NCBI RefSeq assembly: GCF_902148855.1
Contig: NC_043963.1
Location: 29,836,605 to 29,900,604 of the forward strand
DNA: 64,000 nt
From: Sphaeramia orbicularis
Taxonomy: Eukaryota; Chordata; Actinopteri; Kurtiformes; Apogonidae
Reading direction: 5' to 3'
Part shown: positions 1 through 12,833 of the stretch, piece by piece
How positions within the stretch are numbered: the first letter of the stretch is position 1
Layout: each line of letters starts with the position of its first letter
The notes under the pieces: model-generated
The model's database searches: none
Seen by the model: the letters and a program-made list of their open reading frames with translations, nothing else
What the model was told of the DNA's origin: nothing
Position numbers and translations under genes: made by a program

Positions 1-564
1 TTTATGGCCAAGGTGGATGATGATGTCCTGTTCAACCCCAGCGCCCTCCTGCACTTCCTGAACAAGAGCCGGAACCCCTACGAGCACGGAGACCTGTACC
101 TGGGCAGGGTGCACATCCACGTGGCCCCGGACCGAGACCCGGACAGTAAGCACTACCTCCCCTCTGGAGCCTACCCGGCCTCCCTGTACCCAGACTATTG
201 CAGTGGGACAGCTTATGTCCTGTCCAGGTCTGCATTGCTGAAAATCTCCCTGGCAGCCACCGCCTCCCCCCTGTCCACCCCCCTGCCCCCTGAGGATGTG
301 TTCGTGGGTCTGTGCGCACGGACGGCGGGGGTCCTGCCCTCCCACTGCCCCCTCTTCTCCGGGGGCCCAGCCGTGCCATATGGACGCTGCTGTTACCAAG
401 CCATGGTATCCATCCACCACATCCCCCCCAGGGAGATGCTGCACTACTGGGCTGACGTCCACTCATCTCCCCCCTGTTCTTGGCTGAGTATACGCGCTTC
501 TTTAGGGGTGTGCAAAGTCAGGGCCATGCTGGGGAGTGTTTTGGGACTGGAGCAGGGCTTGTGA
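1..564 (+). CDS. B3GALT4: Beta-1,3-galactosyltransferase 4, 3' part
   Basis: The reading frame is open from the first base and stops at 562-564, so this is the C-terminal 187 residues of a gene that begins before the window. It is a GT31-family Golgi enzyme. The DxD metal and UDP-galactose site is visible (KVDDDVLFN, about residues 4-12), followed by the YPDYCSGTAYVLSR segment and the acidic EDVFVG motif that GT31 enzymes use near the active site. In mammals B3GALT4 adds galactose to GM2, GD2 and GA2 to give GM1, GD1b and GA1. No intron interrupts this part, as expected for a family whose coding region is usually one exon. The next gene, WDR46, is tail-to-tail with it, the same order and orientation as in human 6p21.3, which supports B3GALT4 over other B3GALT paralogues. 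Confidence 0.88.
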   Translation, partial: FMAKVDDDVLFNPSALLHFLNKSRNPYEHGDLYLGRVHIHVAPDRDPDSKHYLPSGAYPASLYPDYCSGTAYVLSRSALLKISLAATASPLSTPLPPEDVFVGLCARTAGVLPSHCPLFSGGPAVPYGRCCYQAMVSIHHIPPREMLHYWADVHSSPPCSWLSIRASLGVCKVRAMLGSVLGLEQGL

Positions 565-800
565 TGGTTAGTAATAATACTAATGATACAGTAATCATAA
601 TAATAGTTGGACCTGGCTTTAATACTGTGAACAGCACAAGTGCTCTTCTGGCTGTGAAGAAATATTGTGTGCACTGAGAAAATATCACTTTATTTTTCTA
701 CATTTATTTTTTAAAAACTACTTAATGTGCTTTTTTGCAGAAACGGGGACATTCAGCTGGTAAAGATCTGTCACAGTAATATTTATCCCTCTCCTTAGAC

Positions 801-1482
801 CAGGGGTGTCAAACGTGCGGCCCAGGGGCCAAATCCGGCCCGTAAAAGGGTCCAACTTGGCCCCTGGGAGGAATTTGTGGAATACAAAAATTACACTGAA
901 GATAGTAATAATCAAGGATGTTAAAATCATTTTAGGTCAGTTCAATCTAAAGTGGATCAGACTAGTAAAATATTATCATAATAACCTATAAATAATGAAA
1001 ACTGCAAATTTTCCTCTTTGTTGTGGAATAAAAAAAGTAGAATTAGAAAAAAAAAGTTACATTCACAGACTATCCTTTTACAAAAAAATATGAATAACCT
1101 GAACAAATATGAACAATGTGAAATGTCTTAAGAGAAGTAAGTGGAATTTTAACAATATTCTGCCTGTTACTAAATCTTTAAGTTGTGATTCACATGTATA
1201 AATGATCAGCTTAGGCGTAATATTGTTAACATTGCACTTGTTTTCTTAAGAATTTTCAGGTTGTTCATATTTGTTCATGTTATGTTCAAGTACGGTTCAT
1301 AGGTTTAAACATTTTCATAATGGAATTTTACTTTATTCACTCAAAAACATAGAGAAAACTTTGGAGTTGACATTATTTATAAGTTCTCATCCTATTATTT
1401 ATATTATTTTACTGGTCCAGCCCACTTTAGATCATATTAGTCTGTATGTGGCCCCTGAACTAAAATGAGTCTGACACCCCTG
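801..1482. mobile_element. Non-autonomous hAT-type DNA transposon, copy 1
   Basis: The element starts CAGGGGTGTCAAAC and ends with the near-complement GTCTGACACCCCTG. It is bounded by a perfect 8-bp target duplication, CCTTAGAC, at 793-800 and 1483-1490. Terminal repeats starting CAG and 8-bp duplications are the hAT signature. There is no transposase frame and the interior is AT-rich. A second copy lies at 14577-15566, and the right end of this copy matches the left end of that one, so the two are in opposite orientation. Confidence 0.85.
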
Positions 1483-2273
1483 CCTTAGACTGTTACATCT
1501 CCCTGCATTATTACACTGACACAGACTGTAGATGTAAATGTAGAACAAAAACACAATGCTGGCATGCTGTTAGTATAAAGTTAGGAAATACAGCTGCTTA
1601 TATGCACACTGGAGCAAGTTTTCACAGACTGGCTAACAGGCTTCTACTTTCACATATGTAATGTGTATTATATGTAGTGTAGTACCAGCTACACTGACTG
1701 TAAGTTTTACTCTAATTAGATTAAATGAAATGCATGGTTTCTTCAAAAATGTATCATAGAAATCATACAATCTTCACAGACGCAACAAGAAGCAAAAACT
1801 TCCTTAAACTTTTAACGTGTAAAACAGTAGAAAACAATTGCTTCAGTACATGTTTCAGTATTTAACAATATAATAACAAGAGGTTATGATTATAAAACTA
1901 ACTGGACAGTTATGATGATAATACTTGATAGTATAAGCTGAATTTTTTACTTGCATCACAGCAGCTTCATTTGCATCAGAAAAGACAACAATTAAAGCAA
2001 GAGGCAGAATAGACAAACACGTTACAGTCAAAGAGGGCATTATTTAAAGCCCTTTAGAACTGGCTGATGCACAAAGGAATGGCTGAGTCTCACTTTATTA
2101 AATTATTAATTTCTTTATCTGTTGTTTGATGGTGCCAGTTTGAATTCATTATTTAGAACATGGTTGTGATAAAAGACGCTGGCCAGCCTTTGTATGTGAT
2201 TATTCTAGACTGATTTGTTTGTCAAAGGTTCGGCCTATAATCTTTCATCAGATTTCATTTGGGGGGAGGAATA

Positions 2274-2638
2274 CAGTCGCGGAAAAAATTATTAGACCAT
2301 CAAAAGTCATCAAAAGCAATGGTTATGCAATCAAGTATTAACTCTTGTGTGTATCATGTGACTAAAACAGACAGAAAAGAAAACATGGAATGCCTAAAAG
2401 CACTGTTTTGGCAGTACAATGCCATAGCTATTGATGTAAGAACTTAAGTGATTTTGGTTATTATCAAGAAAACTATGGAAAATGGCTAGATATTAGCTCT
2501 GAAATTAAACTCTTAGGAACTATTTTTGTTGTTATCATTACATTTGTCCAAACAAATGTACCGTTAGTTGTACCAGGCATTAAATCAAACAAGAAATTGA
2601 AGAAAACAAGGATGGTGTAATATTTTTTTCTGCCATTG
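2274..2638. mobile_element. Tc1/mariner-like MITE
   Basis: Imperfect terminal inverted repeats of about 28 bp (CAGTCGCGGAAAAAATTATT at the left; the complement of a diverged form at the right) are flanked by TA at 2272-2273 and 2639-2640. TA duplication and a length of about 365 bp with no transposase fit a Tc1/mariner-derived MITE. Confidence 0.7.
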
Positions 2639-4063
2639 TATGAACTTGAAGTATGCAGAGCTCATGCTAACAGATAAAGAACAAAACGAGAATTCATGTA
2701 CTTGTCCCAAACGGCCTGAGGCAGCTGTGAAAAGAAATTCCTTGCTTCTTCAGAACAGATGACCTTCAACCACTCCCAAGTGTTTATATGAAATTGGGAG
2801 CAGATGTATTTGGTCGGTTGGAGACAGCCAGGCACTATATGCTGTTCTTTGTGGGGGCGGTTCATTTGCTCTGCTGCCTCGTATGAAACTGGTGTGAAGC
2901 ACAGGCGTTAGGGGGGTTTTGTAACTTTGGTGGGAAACAGTGAGATTAAACATTAAGTAACAGTGTGAATGATCGCTTTATGCCGATGCTTCTGGGATGA
3001 GTTTATTATTAAAGACTGATTATGTGTCAGTTTAGACCTCAGGCTGTTTTGCTCTATCCATGTCAGTGTGCTTACACTCAGGTGATGTATGTATGGATTT
3101 AATATTGTTCCAAATAAATCACTATGTATCTTATTTTACAGATTTTCCTTCATGTTTTTAAACACACACATATACGCCTACATTGCTTTTATATGTTTGT
3201 CATAAACCACAAATGCTTTACAAGAGATTTTGTTGCTGTTTTTTTTTTTTTTTTTATTTACTTCTGAATTTGTTGCTGCATCTTATGTACTGACATGAAC
3301 TGTATTGGCTATTTAACAGGCGTGCTGAAGGTTGCTGCTGTGAGCTTTTCCTGTTAAAAAGAAGAAGTTGCTGATAATGTCGACATCTGTTACATAAAGA
3401 AAGTGTTAGATACTTATACTTAATATATCTATGATCTTTTAACTTCTCTTTTGTTCCAATTACGAAACCTAGTAAGGGAGTGGTATCTGAAAATAAAAAG
3501 GTAACCCTAATACAATTACTTCATATGCCTCCATTAAATTCATACGTCTACAGAAGACCACAAAACAAACCTCTCAATGAGGAGGGTTTGACATGGTATG
3601 TAGATATTTGAGTTTGTTCTGCTTCTAATTAAAGTTTCGAATGACACTTTGATTCAAGAGGTTTCGTAATGTTTATTTTTAGAACATTATTATAGAAAAC
3701 AGATGAACTACCAGACAGTAAGGTTCAAAACTAAATGAACTCGTGTTCATCATTTGAGAAAAAACAAAAGTTCACACAAATGAGAGTGAGGTCCACGCCG
3801 ACTGTGACCCGTCAGATTAGTTCATCCACTCGTGAGGACACAAAGTGCTGTCAACAGAAACGATCAATGCTCTCAACACTGATGGCAGATGAACTGTTTT
3901 CCATCTGAATGCAAGTCCTTATTTGCAGACTACATTCAGAATATCTGCAGCACTTTGTTCACACAGAGGAGACCAGTGTCCAAATGTGTCCTTCATAGAA
4001 AGTTCAAAGGTCACGCCTACAGAATATCACTGGGTTTCAGGCTGTACAATGGGTCTTCCTTGT

Positions 4064-7000
4064 CTATTTTCTGAACCTGTCCAGAGCAGATCTCTGGCCA
4101 GATAATTTTGCTGCCGCCTTCTTCTTTCTTTGTTCTGCCAGCCTCATTTTGTCCTCTACAGTTCTCCTGATTACGTCCTGGGAGAAAAAAAAATACATCA
4201 GGAGATATGAGCTAAGCACCAGAGTGACAGCAGAGAAATCAAGCTGAGATAAGATGTGACAACTTTATCTTGTATTCTGTAAAGTTTACCCTTTGGTCCT
4301 CATGAGCCACCTGCTTCTTGCGTCTTTCAACTGAACCAGCAGAGCTCCGACCCTTTTTCTTAAACTTAGGAACAAATTTTTCTTTGGCATTTGGATCAAA
4401 ACCCTGGTAAAGAGTAAAAATAACTAAGTTGAGATAAACAATTTTTTGTCACAGAATAAATTCAAGTGACTAGATGCAGTGTTTTGCCAACTAGATGCTT
4501 GCAGATACTGACCAAAGCTTGGACTCTATCTTGGTGCTTTTGCTCATATGTGGCTCGGTCAACTTGTCCTAGTTGATTCGGGTCCAGGCTTATCAGTTCA
4601 GGTTGGATCTTCTCCGCAGAGCTTTAACCTCCCACTCCTGCCTTGCTTAGCACTGCGGTATGGGTTCGCATCCAGGCCATCGAAGTTAGGCTCACCCGCA
4701 ACCTATGAATGCAAGTAAAGAGGCACCTGTTTTATTTCCAATTCATTATCATACATATACATTGGTTTTGTATCATTACTTATATGAAATATAGGTGCGG
4801 ACCTGGTACAAGCATACTCGTGAAACCATCTCCGTGTCCTACTCCGAGGACGTCCTCAAAGGGACAGAAGGTAGCCCCCCACACCGCTCCCCGAACTCTG
4901 TGGGCCATGTAGGGTTTGGGACTTGGGGTGCTCCAAACATCCATGTACAGCTGCGTGGACACAGTTTTCACACACAGAAGATTTAACAAAGTGCAAATCA
5001 ACCATTTTGAGTTATATTTAACAATGACTTCCATAAAACGGTAAAAGTTATGTAAACTATGAATTTGAAAAAGGTTATTAAAGAGGGTGACCTGCTTATT
5101 AACAGTATAAGAACTACCACCACTACCACTACTACTAATAGTAATAATAATGATAAAAAATGGAGAGTAATTCTATGCCCACTTATCAGTATTTTGCCAG
5201 TTCACACTTTAGATCTTAGGGGGAATAAAATAATCTGAAACTTCAATTAATTTGTTGTAAACCTGCAAAATCTATACGTTATACAGTCAGGGCTAACTTT
5301 ATCATCATTATGTGTTTTTTCAACCACATAAATACTTCAAGAAAATTTAAATCCTTTGGAAAATATTACTTGTTTCCATACAGCCTGTAATAGCATTGAT
5401 ATAATAAAAAAATATATTAAACACAGTTGCAACAAAGTGTTAAAATAAAGAAAATGTGGATTTAAAAACATAAATAAATAAAAGATCCTCATCATTAACA
5501 ATTACTTTTTTTTTTTTATCAATTAGATTTTCTGTACAGCTGTTTCCAATTATGTTGCACATCATCTTAGGGTTTATTAGATACTTTGTGCAAATATCTT
5601 TAGAATCCAGCAAAAAATAAGCAACTGGCAAAGATAAAATATACATGCTAATGATGACATTTAACTCCAGGGAACAACTTCAAAACGTTCAACACTAACA
5701 AGTATTTTATGTAGAATGTTAGCATTTTGCAAAGTCTCATTAACTTGGAAGTTTTCATATTAGCTTTCACGAAAATCCAAGGCAAGAAACAGGAAAAGTT
5801 CTGATTTCTGAGTGAACTTAAAGACCCTAGAACATCTCATTTGTTCCCATCATTAGTACAGAAACATTTATTACTGTCTTCTGGCTGTAGATTTAAAAAT
5901 TATCATTAAACAACCCAGTGCTGTGGTATGTTTAGTTGAACCTCTCAATAGTAAAAACACTAGTGTTTTTCCCACCCACTATGGAAATGTCCAGTTGTGT
6001 GTATTCAAACAAATACTGCACCATGTAGAAAACACATCTCTTCCTGTGGAGCAGCTCATATTCCCGTGACAAATCATTATCGATGCCTGGAGGAGACACT
6101 GACCTGAACAATATCCCCTGTAGCTGCAGACAACACACCCCTTTGGCTCAGTGACAAACAGGAAGCTCCAGATGGGATGAAGTATGATTTTGAGGGGCTT
6201 AAAAGCTCTAATGTCATGCACTTTCAGCTTTTTATCCATACCTGATGTGACCATGTACCTGCAAAAAGAGAAAAAAAATAACAACCGGTTTCCCTCTAGT
6301 GGACATTTATGAAATTACACCAGAGGCTCTTCGAAATTCTGTCTTTCACCTCCTCCACTTGTCAATGCACAATTAAACCCTGGAAATTCATCTCAAAAGA
6401 ATGTCTCAATTCTCTAAAATTCACATCCAGGACTGAGGATCAAGGTTATTGCTTTAATGATGATCAGATCCATAACATGTGAAAGAGGTTTGAAAGGATT
6501 AAAAAAGTCTATATTATATTAACCATGGCAGTAGCAGGACTTCAAAAAAAATATTTGGTATTGCCCAATGAAACTTGAGTGTTGAATTTTAAAAAAAAAC
6601 ATGATATAAAAATGCATGTTGCTAAGTGAATTAACAGTTTTATATGTTTACGTGAACACTCCTCAAGCAGAGATTATAAAGTACAGCAAAAACTTAAACT
6701 AAAAAATAGACAGATGAAGCTGTTCCACGTCATTTTTAACTGGCATCTATTTAAAATGATTTCGCTAAGGCCAAGATGTCTCATGTTAAATTTCTGTTTC
6801 GTTCTCTGATAAAACTTGAGAAGTACATTTAGAAGAGGTTGTGGCTATCAGATCTCTCAAAAATCAGCCCTGTATGGAATACTTTTGTCAATCATAAATG
6901 TGATATAGAAACCAATAACATTTACCATCATTACAATCCAATAACTTTGATAATGTATGATGATTATTTTTCAAGGAGTTACAATCAGTTGTAATATCTT

Positions 7001-10000
7001 ATTCCATCTACAACAGAACTTATGTCAGAATCTGATGCAGTATGTTTTTTTTTTTGTTTTTTTTTTTTTTTTGTTTTTTTTTCAGAAAAATCATTGACCG
7101 TACATATTATTTACAGGAAAAATGCAATTGCAAAGGTGCAATGTGCACAAATTGTGAAAAACTGATTTTAAATAACAAAGAACCACAGTGAAGGAATAGC
7201 AGAAGAAACATACAATGAATATACCATAATAAACAGGTTGCATTTAGAATTTTTGTTGAGCAAGAAAGGTCTCTAGAAGAAGAAGTAATCTAGATTTTGT
7301 CACTACGGCATATTTCATATCATGCAAAAAGAAATAATTATTACTCAAATCAGCAGGACATTATCACTGAGGTCTACTTGGACATAATACACCTATATTA
7401 TATAATAAAATTATATTATTGGAATATATACTGTAGTAATCCAGATGTTCCTGCTTCCAAAACAAATTAAATTTCCACTCACGTGCCCGTCTTGTCCACA
7501 GTAACAGAACGCACCCCTCCCTGGTGACAGAGCATTTTAACAAGGGCTTCTTTCTGGTTGGGTGACCAGAGGGTGACAGTGCCATTGGAGTGCCCCAGGT
7601 GGATGATGGCATTTTGAGGGTTCTGACACATTACATCGAGCCGTCCCGTCTTGGTGCAGATCGCCGCCACCTCCTTTCCCACAGACACGTCAAGGTACTG
7701 CAGGAAACTGGTGGCACTCTGAACATACAAGGATGAAATCCAAAGAAAAATGGTCACAAACTCAGTGTACGATACAGCCATTCAGTGGATGCTGCTTCAA
7801 AAAACAAGAAGAGTTAACACACCGCTGTGGCGAGCAAAAAGTGGTAGGGGAGAAACTGCATCCGGAGCACATCGTTGAATTTGCGGATGCAGTGAAGCTC
7901 AATTCCATTGGAGTCGTAAATATGCAGCCACTTTTTCTGCGCAACTGCATACATGTTCTCACTGTGGAGCCACCTGAATAAAGACAAGGGTTTGTTTTGA
8001 GGGGAGAAATTTACAGATGCTGATAGGTGAGGGTATAATACACAAAGGTATAACACATCTGAACTCACTTCACATCATTGACGGCTTCCATCACATTTAT
8101 CTCACACATCAGATTTTTCGACTGCCAGTCTATACAAGCAATATGGCCTCGTCTACCGCCAAGCAGCAGGTGACTGAAAAGAAAAGGACAAAAAAAGGTA
8201 AACGACACGCACATCCAAAAAATTAGAGGTGTGCAGGATCCCAAAAGTAGAACATGAAAAAATAAAGGAAGGTCCGCACAACCTGTGAGCTCCCAAACCA
8301 TTTATTCAGTGACGTTTCGGGTCACTGAATAAATGGTTTGGGAGCTCACAGGTTGTGCGGACCTTCCTTTATTTTTTCATGAAAAGAAAAGGACATAATA
8401 TTAAGGTTTTTATGACCTGATTTGGTATTGTCTTTGAAAATAGTTACTTATGCAGAATTCAACACAGGCATCCAAGGAAACCATTATACATAGCTTAAAA
8501 ATCTACAATTCTTTCAAAACTGTTCTTTAAGTAAGTAAACTCAAAACACCATGAGAATAAACATGTGAAGCACTAATTATGCCCTGAGTAAAAATATAAT
8601 TAGTTGTAGTTTTAGCTTCATTTGTGTGCAGAGCTAGACAGTTTGCAAACAAGTTTTACTCATAAATATTTGTATAGATATTGACATGTGAAAAGTATGG
8701 GAAAATAAAATGCCCCAAAAACAAGACAACGATGGTAGTAAATAAAAACATCTGTGATTCAGATAAAAGTTACAGATAAAAACTGGCATGAAAATTAACC
8801 CAAAAGAGGAATTTGGTTTCTTATCAAGACGTAAATGTATAAAAGGTGTCAGGAATTGCCAGATATACTGTCAAAACATTGTCTCTGCAAGTGTTTCTGT
8901 CTGATCTCTCCTTCTTAGTGGGTCCAACCCTGTGTTCATTCACAACTAAATGAAGAGTAAATTCCGTGAGACTTGTTAAAAGTTTTGCAAAGACCATGTT
9001 ATAAAATTACAAACTGGGCACAGAACATGCCGTCAGCCTGGCACACGTACAGATGTTAATGTTTCAAGGACAGTGTTTAAGCTTTCAGAATAAATGGGAC
9101 CACAAAATAACAAACTAATAACTTGCTGACAGAATAATTGTTCAACATTAATTTTAAACATTTAAAATTTCAAGGTCTTCTACACATCTACACGAATATC
9201 ATTAATGTTACTGCATATCTGATAAATGCCAGAGTAAACAATGTGACACCAACCGTCCAGTTCTGTTGTAATCCACTCGATACGGCCCAAACTGAGACAG
9301 CTTCAAATTAAAGTACTGATGATGAAGAAGAGGAAGAAAAAAACAGGTAAGTTAAGGTAAAAAAAAAAAAGAATAAAATCAGTGCTACATCAGAAGACTG
9401 TGTGCAGTCCTTTGTAATTTAGCCTGTGATTTAATCATTTGCCATGACATGATTATGTCACATCATTCATGAAAATACAGCCATTAAGTTGTACTTTGTA
9501 GCTGTGTTGTTTTCCTTTAATCATCTTTCTACTTTTGTGCTAAATTAGCATCTAACAGTTGAAGAGAATTGCAAGTTAAACTCTCTTGTTATGCATCAGG
9601 GTCCGATCAAGCGAAAGTGAACATCAACATGAAAAAGTAAATTTGCACACATCATTTATCAAGTTGGCTCATTTTTTAGCTAAAGATCTCTATTTTATGG
9701 AACTGTTATCCTTTTTTAAAATACCACTTGCTGCAAAAAAGTTTCAACCAATTTTATCAATTGTACTTTTTACACCATAGCTCAGACATAAAAATATAGC
9801 TTGAATTTGACGCTAAAAATTATATCTACAAAATTTGAAAATATAATAAATCTGTTGACTGTTAAGTTTCAAGTATAAGATTTTCATTATTTTTTGAATA
9901 TTATTGATATTTATGATTTTGAACATTTGTGATTCCACGTGTTACCACAAAAATACCAATTTTTAATTTTCAAGTTATTTATAATTCAGATATTTGAGTG

Positions 10001-12787
10001 AAACTTTCAGAAAGTAATGATCTTTTGATACATTTTGGGTGATGCATACAATGGTAAAGAGTCGTCCATGTGTTACCACATTCTCAGGTCAATATTTTAC
10101 TCCAAAATTTATTTTCAGCATAATTGAACATAATATCTAAAAGGTTTTGTCCTACTTGATATCAATTTCTGTCGAGAACTGCATGTTTTGAATGTTTGCG
10201 TAAAGCTTAAAAAATGTATATCCGTTTCAAGTCCACGTGTTACCGAGCAGCAATTTGACATTCTTCACCTAAAAATGTTATCTATCCCAAATTTTGTTAT
10301 AAATAATGTTAAAGTGCTTATAAATACCTAGTCAAATATATATAATACATGCATATAAGTTACTCTGCTAACATGACAGAGACTGTTGAACACGAAATGT
10401 GACCACATGTTACCGCTTGATTGGACCCATCAGTGAGTCTGTGGGCTACAAAGCTGCAGTGCTCGAAGTAACACCAGAATTCCAATACAACATGTCCACC
10501 TACAATTTATATACAGCCTTTGCACTTTTCAGATTATTTCACTGTATTATTCAAAGAGCTGCATCAGAGGCACAGGAATGAGGTTCATTAAAGAGAAGAC
10601 ATTCTGTGATTAAAAACAGAGGTCATGCATGGAGTAGCATTGTCACTTGGAATATTCACCAGAGCCAGAATTTTGTGACACTAGTGGAGAGCCAGTGTTT
10701 CTTGATCCAACTGGATACTGAGCTCATAAGATTGTGCTGGGATGCTCTTGATTGGTTCTATTTCTGAGTCATATAAATCTTACAAATCTTTCAGGGATTG
10801 TACACAGCATCCTCATTTTTGTTGCCAAAAAAAAAAAAATCTCAACTGCATCAATTTTGTTTTATTTAGTATAACAGCAGTTTTGTGTGTACAAATCAAT
10901 CAGAGAATGTCCACTGTATAATATAGTTTTAATCAGTGCGACAAATGTAGCTATGTCAATAGTTTCTACAAGGTTAATTTTCACGGATCTTTGGTGAGCA
11001 GTATTTGATACTATATCAGATCAAAACAGAGCATATTATAAAGTATGTAAGGCCACAGTATTACACACGACCCCTGCTCCTTACCTTTGCACCAGATGAT
11101 ATATCCACAGCATCCACAATATCTTCCTGAGAGATGGTGCATGTGTCCTCACCATCGTCTCCTTCTAAAAACCTGAGAATAGGCAGTAATGTTACAACTA
11201 AACATTTGAAGCAATGGATGTGATACCCATTCTGCAACTTATAAAAGAATTTACCCTGCATCCTCTGGGAGCAGAAGGTCAATACGTGCCGCTTGTTTCT
11301 GGGCCATTTCTGAGGCTTTCTCTGAGCGACTTATCAGGGCTTTCAGCTTAAAATGCTTGTTTCGAGGCTATGTAGAAATGAGTAAAGGAATGACATGTTA
11401 GTGGAAGTATCTGTATCTTACATAACGGAGACTTGAAATGGAGACACTAGACACTCACCTTTTTCATTTTCTCTTTCCTCTTAAACTTCTCCACTCTGTC
11501 TTCTGGGATGGGGGCAGGTCCAGGAAAAGGGTCTTCTTTCTGCTGCTAGAGAACACAAAATAATTTAAGTTTTTTAACACAAAAAATACAAGCACATACA
11601 AATGAATAGGAACAATAAAGCAAGGACAGGTTAAATATTGCCTACCGTGTTGGATATCAGCTCTAGATTCAAAACATGGCTTTGATAAAAACAACTTTGC
11701 GGTGCTGCTTTTGTTGTATTTGGTTCTACTAGGTCTGTTTCTACATTTTTAGGGGACTTTGGTGCTACCGTTGACTAATAACTGTGTATTTTCACATAAC
11801 ATTATACTAACAAATATTTACTTAAAAGATGTAGATATTTACCTAATAGTAACACATTAAAAGTAAAACAAATATACTCATTAATCATGTAACTGCATTT
11901 TGTGTACCATTACATCATTCAACAAACAATAGTGAAGAGATCTTAACTGCAATTTACTGCATGTGGTGCAGAATAACCAGCATAGTTTTTTGGCTTATAT
12001 CCAGTGAAAACACACTTGGGCTTCACATGGGTGCTGTATTGGTGGCAAAACCCAAAATTAATTTTTTAACATTTCTAATATTGAGTCTGACTTGTACAAC
12101 ATAAGTGTAAACTGTGTGGTATATTAAAGAGCTGTGGTTTACATTTGAGAATAGTCTTGTTCAGTATTATATGTTAAATTTGATCAGACTAGTCTTAATG
12201 AGAGAACTTATCGACTGCTATTTCAATTCAACATTAAAATCAGGATTTGCAAATGAATAGAACTCATACCTTGAGTCAAACAACACCCATCCCTGTTCAT
12301 TTACCTCTGATATACGTTTCTTTCCATCTCTTTGATTGCCTTCGTGTTTTCTTTCTTTGCTGTTTGTTTCTTCTTCTTCTGCTGCTGTTCACTCTTCTCT
12401 CCATCTTTTACAACCTTGCTTTCACCCTCTTTCTGCGGTTCCTCCCAGTAACGAGCTGCGGGCTGTTGGACAAGAATACATACTGGTGACTTAGCAGCTG
12501 TGACTTTGACATGAGTAAATTTTTGTTTATTTCAGGTGTTTATAACCACAAACAGGGTCATTTCGTCTCTTCGGGACACTACAGCAGAGCCACTTGTGTT
12601 AGCGGCGCGATGCTAACAAATGCACAGCTAACAGTACAGTTCATCGGTTTAAAATGTTGTCTTTACAGAAAACTGTTAATACTGTACAAGGTTAAAACAA
12701 CTTACTTGTCGCCAACTCATGGTTTCTTACCTGTTTCTTCTTCCCCACGTGTGAATTCTTCACCGGTGCCTTGTCGGCCGACGCCAT
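4064..12787 (-). CDS. WDR46: WD repeat-containing protein 46 (15 coding exons)
   Basis: Exons on the minus strand: 12787-12731, 12462-12305, 11679-11646, 11545-11459, 11367-11255, 11172-11085, 9315-9254, 8173-8069, 7973-7823, 7718-7483, 6258-6104, 4950-4803, 4702-4513, 4403-4290, 4177-4064. They sum to 1812 nt, that is 603 aa, against 610 in human. Family landmarks in order are [92 protein letters not shown] and the terminal SALDRFRK. The family is a nucleolar WD40 scaffold (yeast Utp7) for small-subunit rRNA processing. Exon 11 carries one extra base in an A-run near 6191. Exon 13 appears to have one extra base at its start and lacks one base at each of two places. These cancel overall but break the frame between them. 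The rest reads cleanly with conserved splice phases. The pattern could be assembly error or decay. Confidence 0.9.
8253..8381. repeat. Perfect foldback palindrome in a WDR46 intron
   Basis: Two arms of 61 bp (8253-8313 and 8321-8381) are exact reverse complements around a 7-base loop, gtttcgg. The hairpin lies just beyond the 3' splice site of WDR46 exon 8, within intron 7. It looks like a snap-back copy of a short interspersed repeat; no coding content. Confidence 0.9.
9599..10428. mobile_element. Non-autonomous DNA element with GGGTCCGATCAAGCG ends
   Basis: The left end reads GGGTCCGATCAAGCG and the right end CGCTTGATTGGACCC, an inverted pair with one mismatch, flanked on both sides by ATCA (possible 4-bp target duplication). 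The interior is AT-rich and repeatedly carries tgttaccac-type words (around 9940, 10070, 10240 and 10410). It sits in the WDR46 intron between exons 6 and 7. No transposase frame is seen. The superfamily is not assigned. Confidence 0.65.
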
Positions 12788-12833
12788 GTTTGTTGTGTAC
12801 GTTTAAGACTTCCGGTTTCGTCACTTCAGAAAA
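12788..12833 (-). promoter_or_regulatory. WDR46: Remaining WDR46 core promoter / 5' UTR
   Basis: Only 46 bp of unique sequence separate the WDR46 ATG from a LINE, and the last 12 of these (12822-12833) are the LINE target duplication. On the minus strand this strip contains an ETS-type site, ACCGGAAGT (12816-12808), typical of housekeeping core promoters. Any WDR46 promoter sequence further upstream is now displaced by 8.9 kb of transposons. Confidence 0.5.

Larger units (their letters stand above)
565..4063. other. Intergenic region between B3GALT4 and WDR46
   Basis: This AT-rich stretch holds the 3' ends of two convergent genes and two short transposons, listed separately. The WDR46 3' UTR enters from the right; the plus-strand tttatt at about 3675 is a possible AATAAA poly(A) signal for it on the minus strand. 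I see no further coding exon. Confidence 0.6.
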
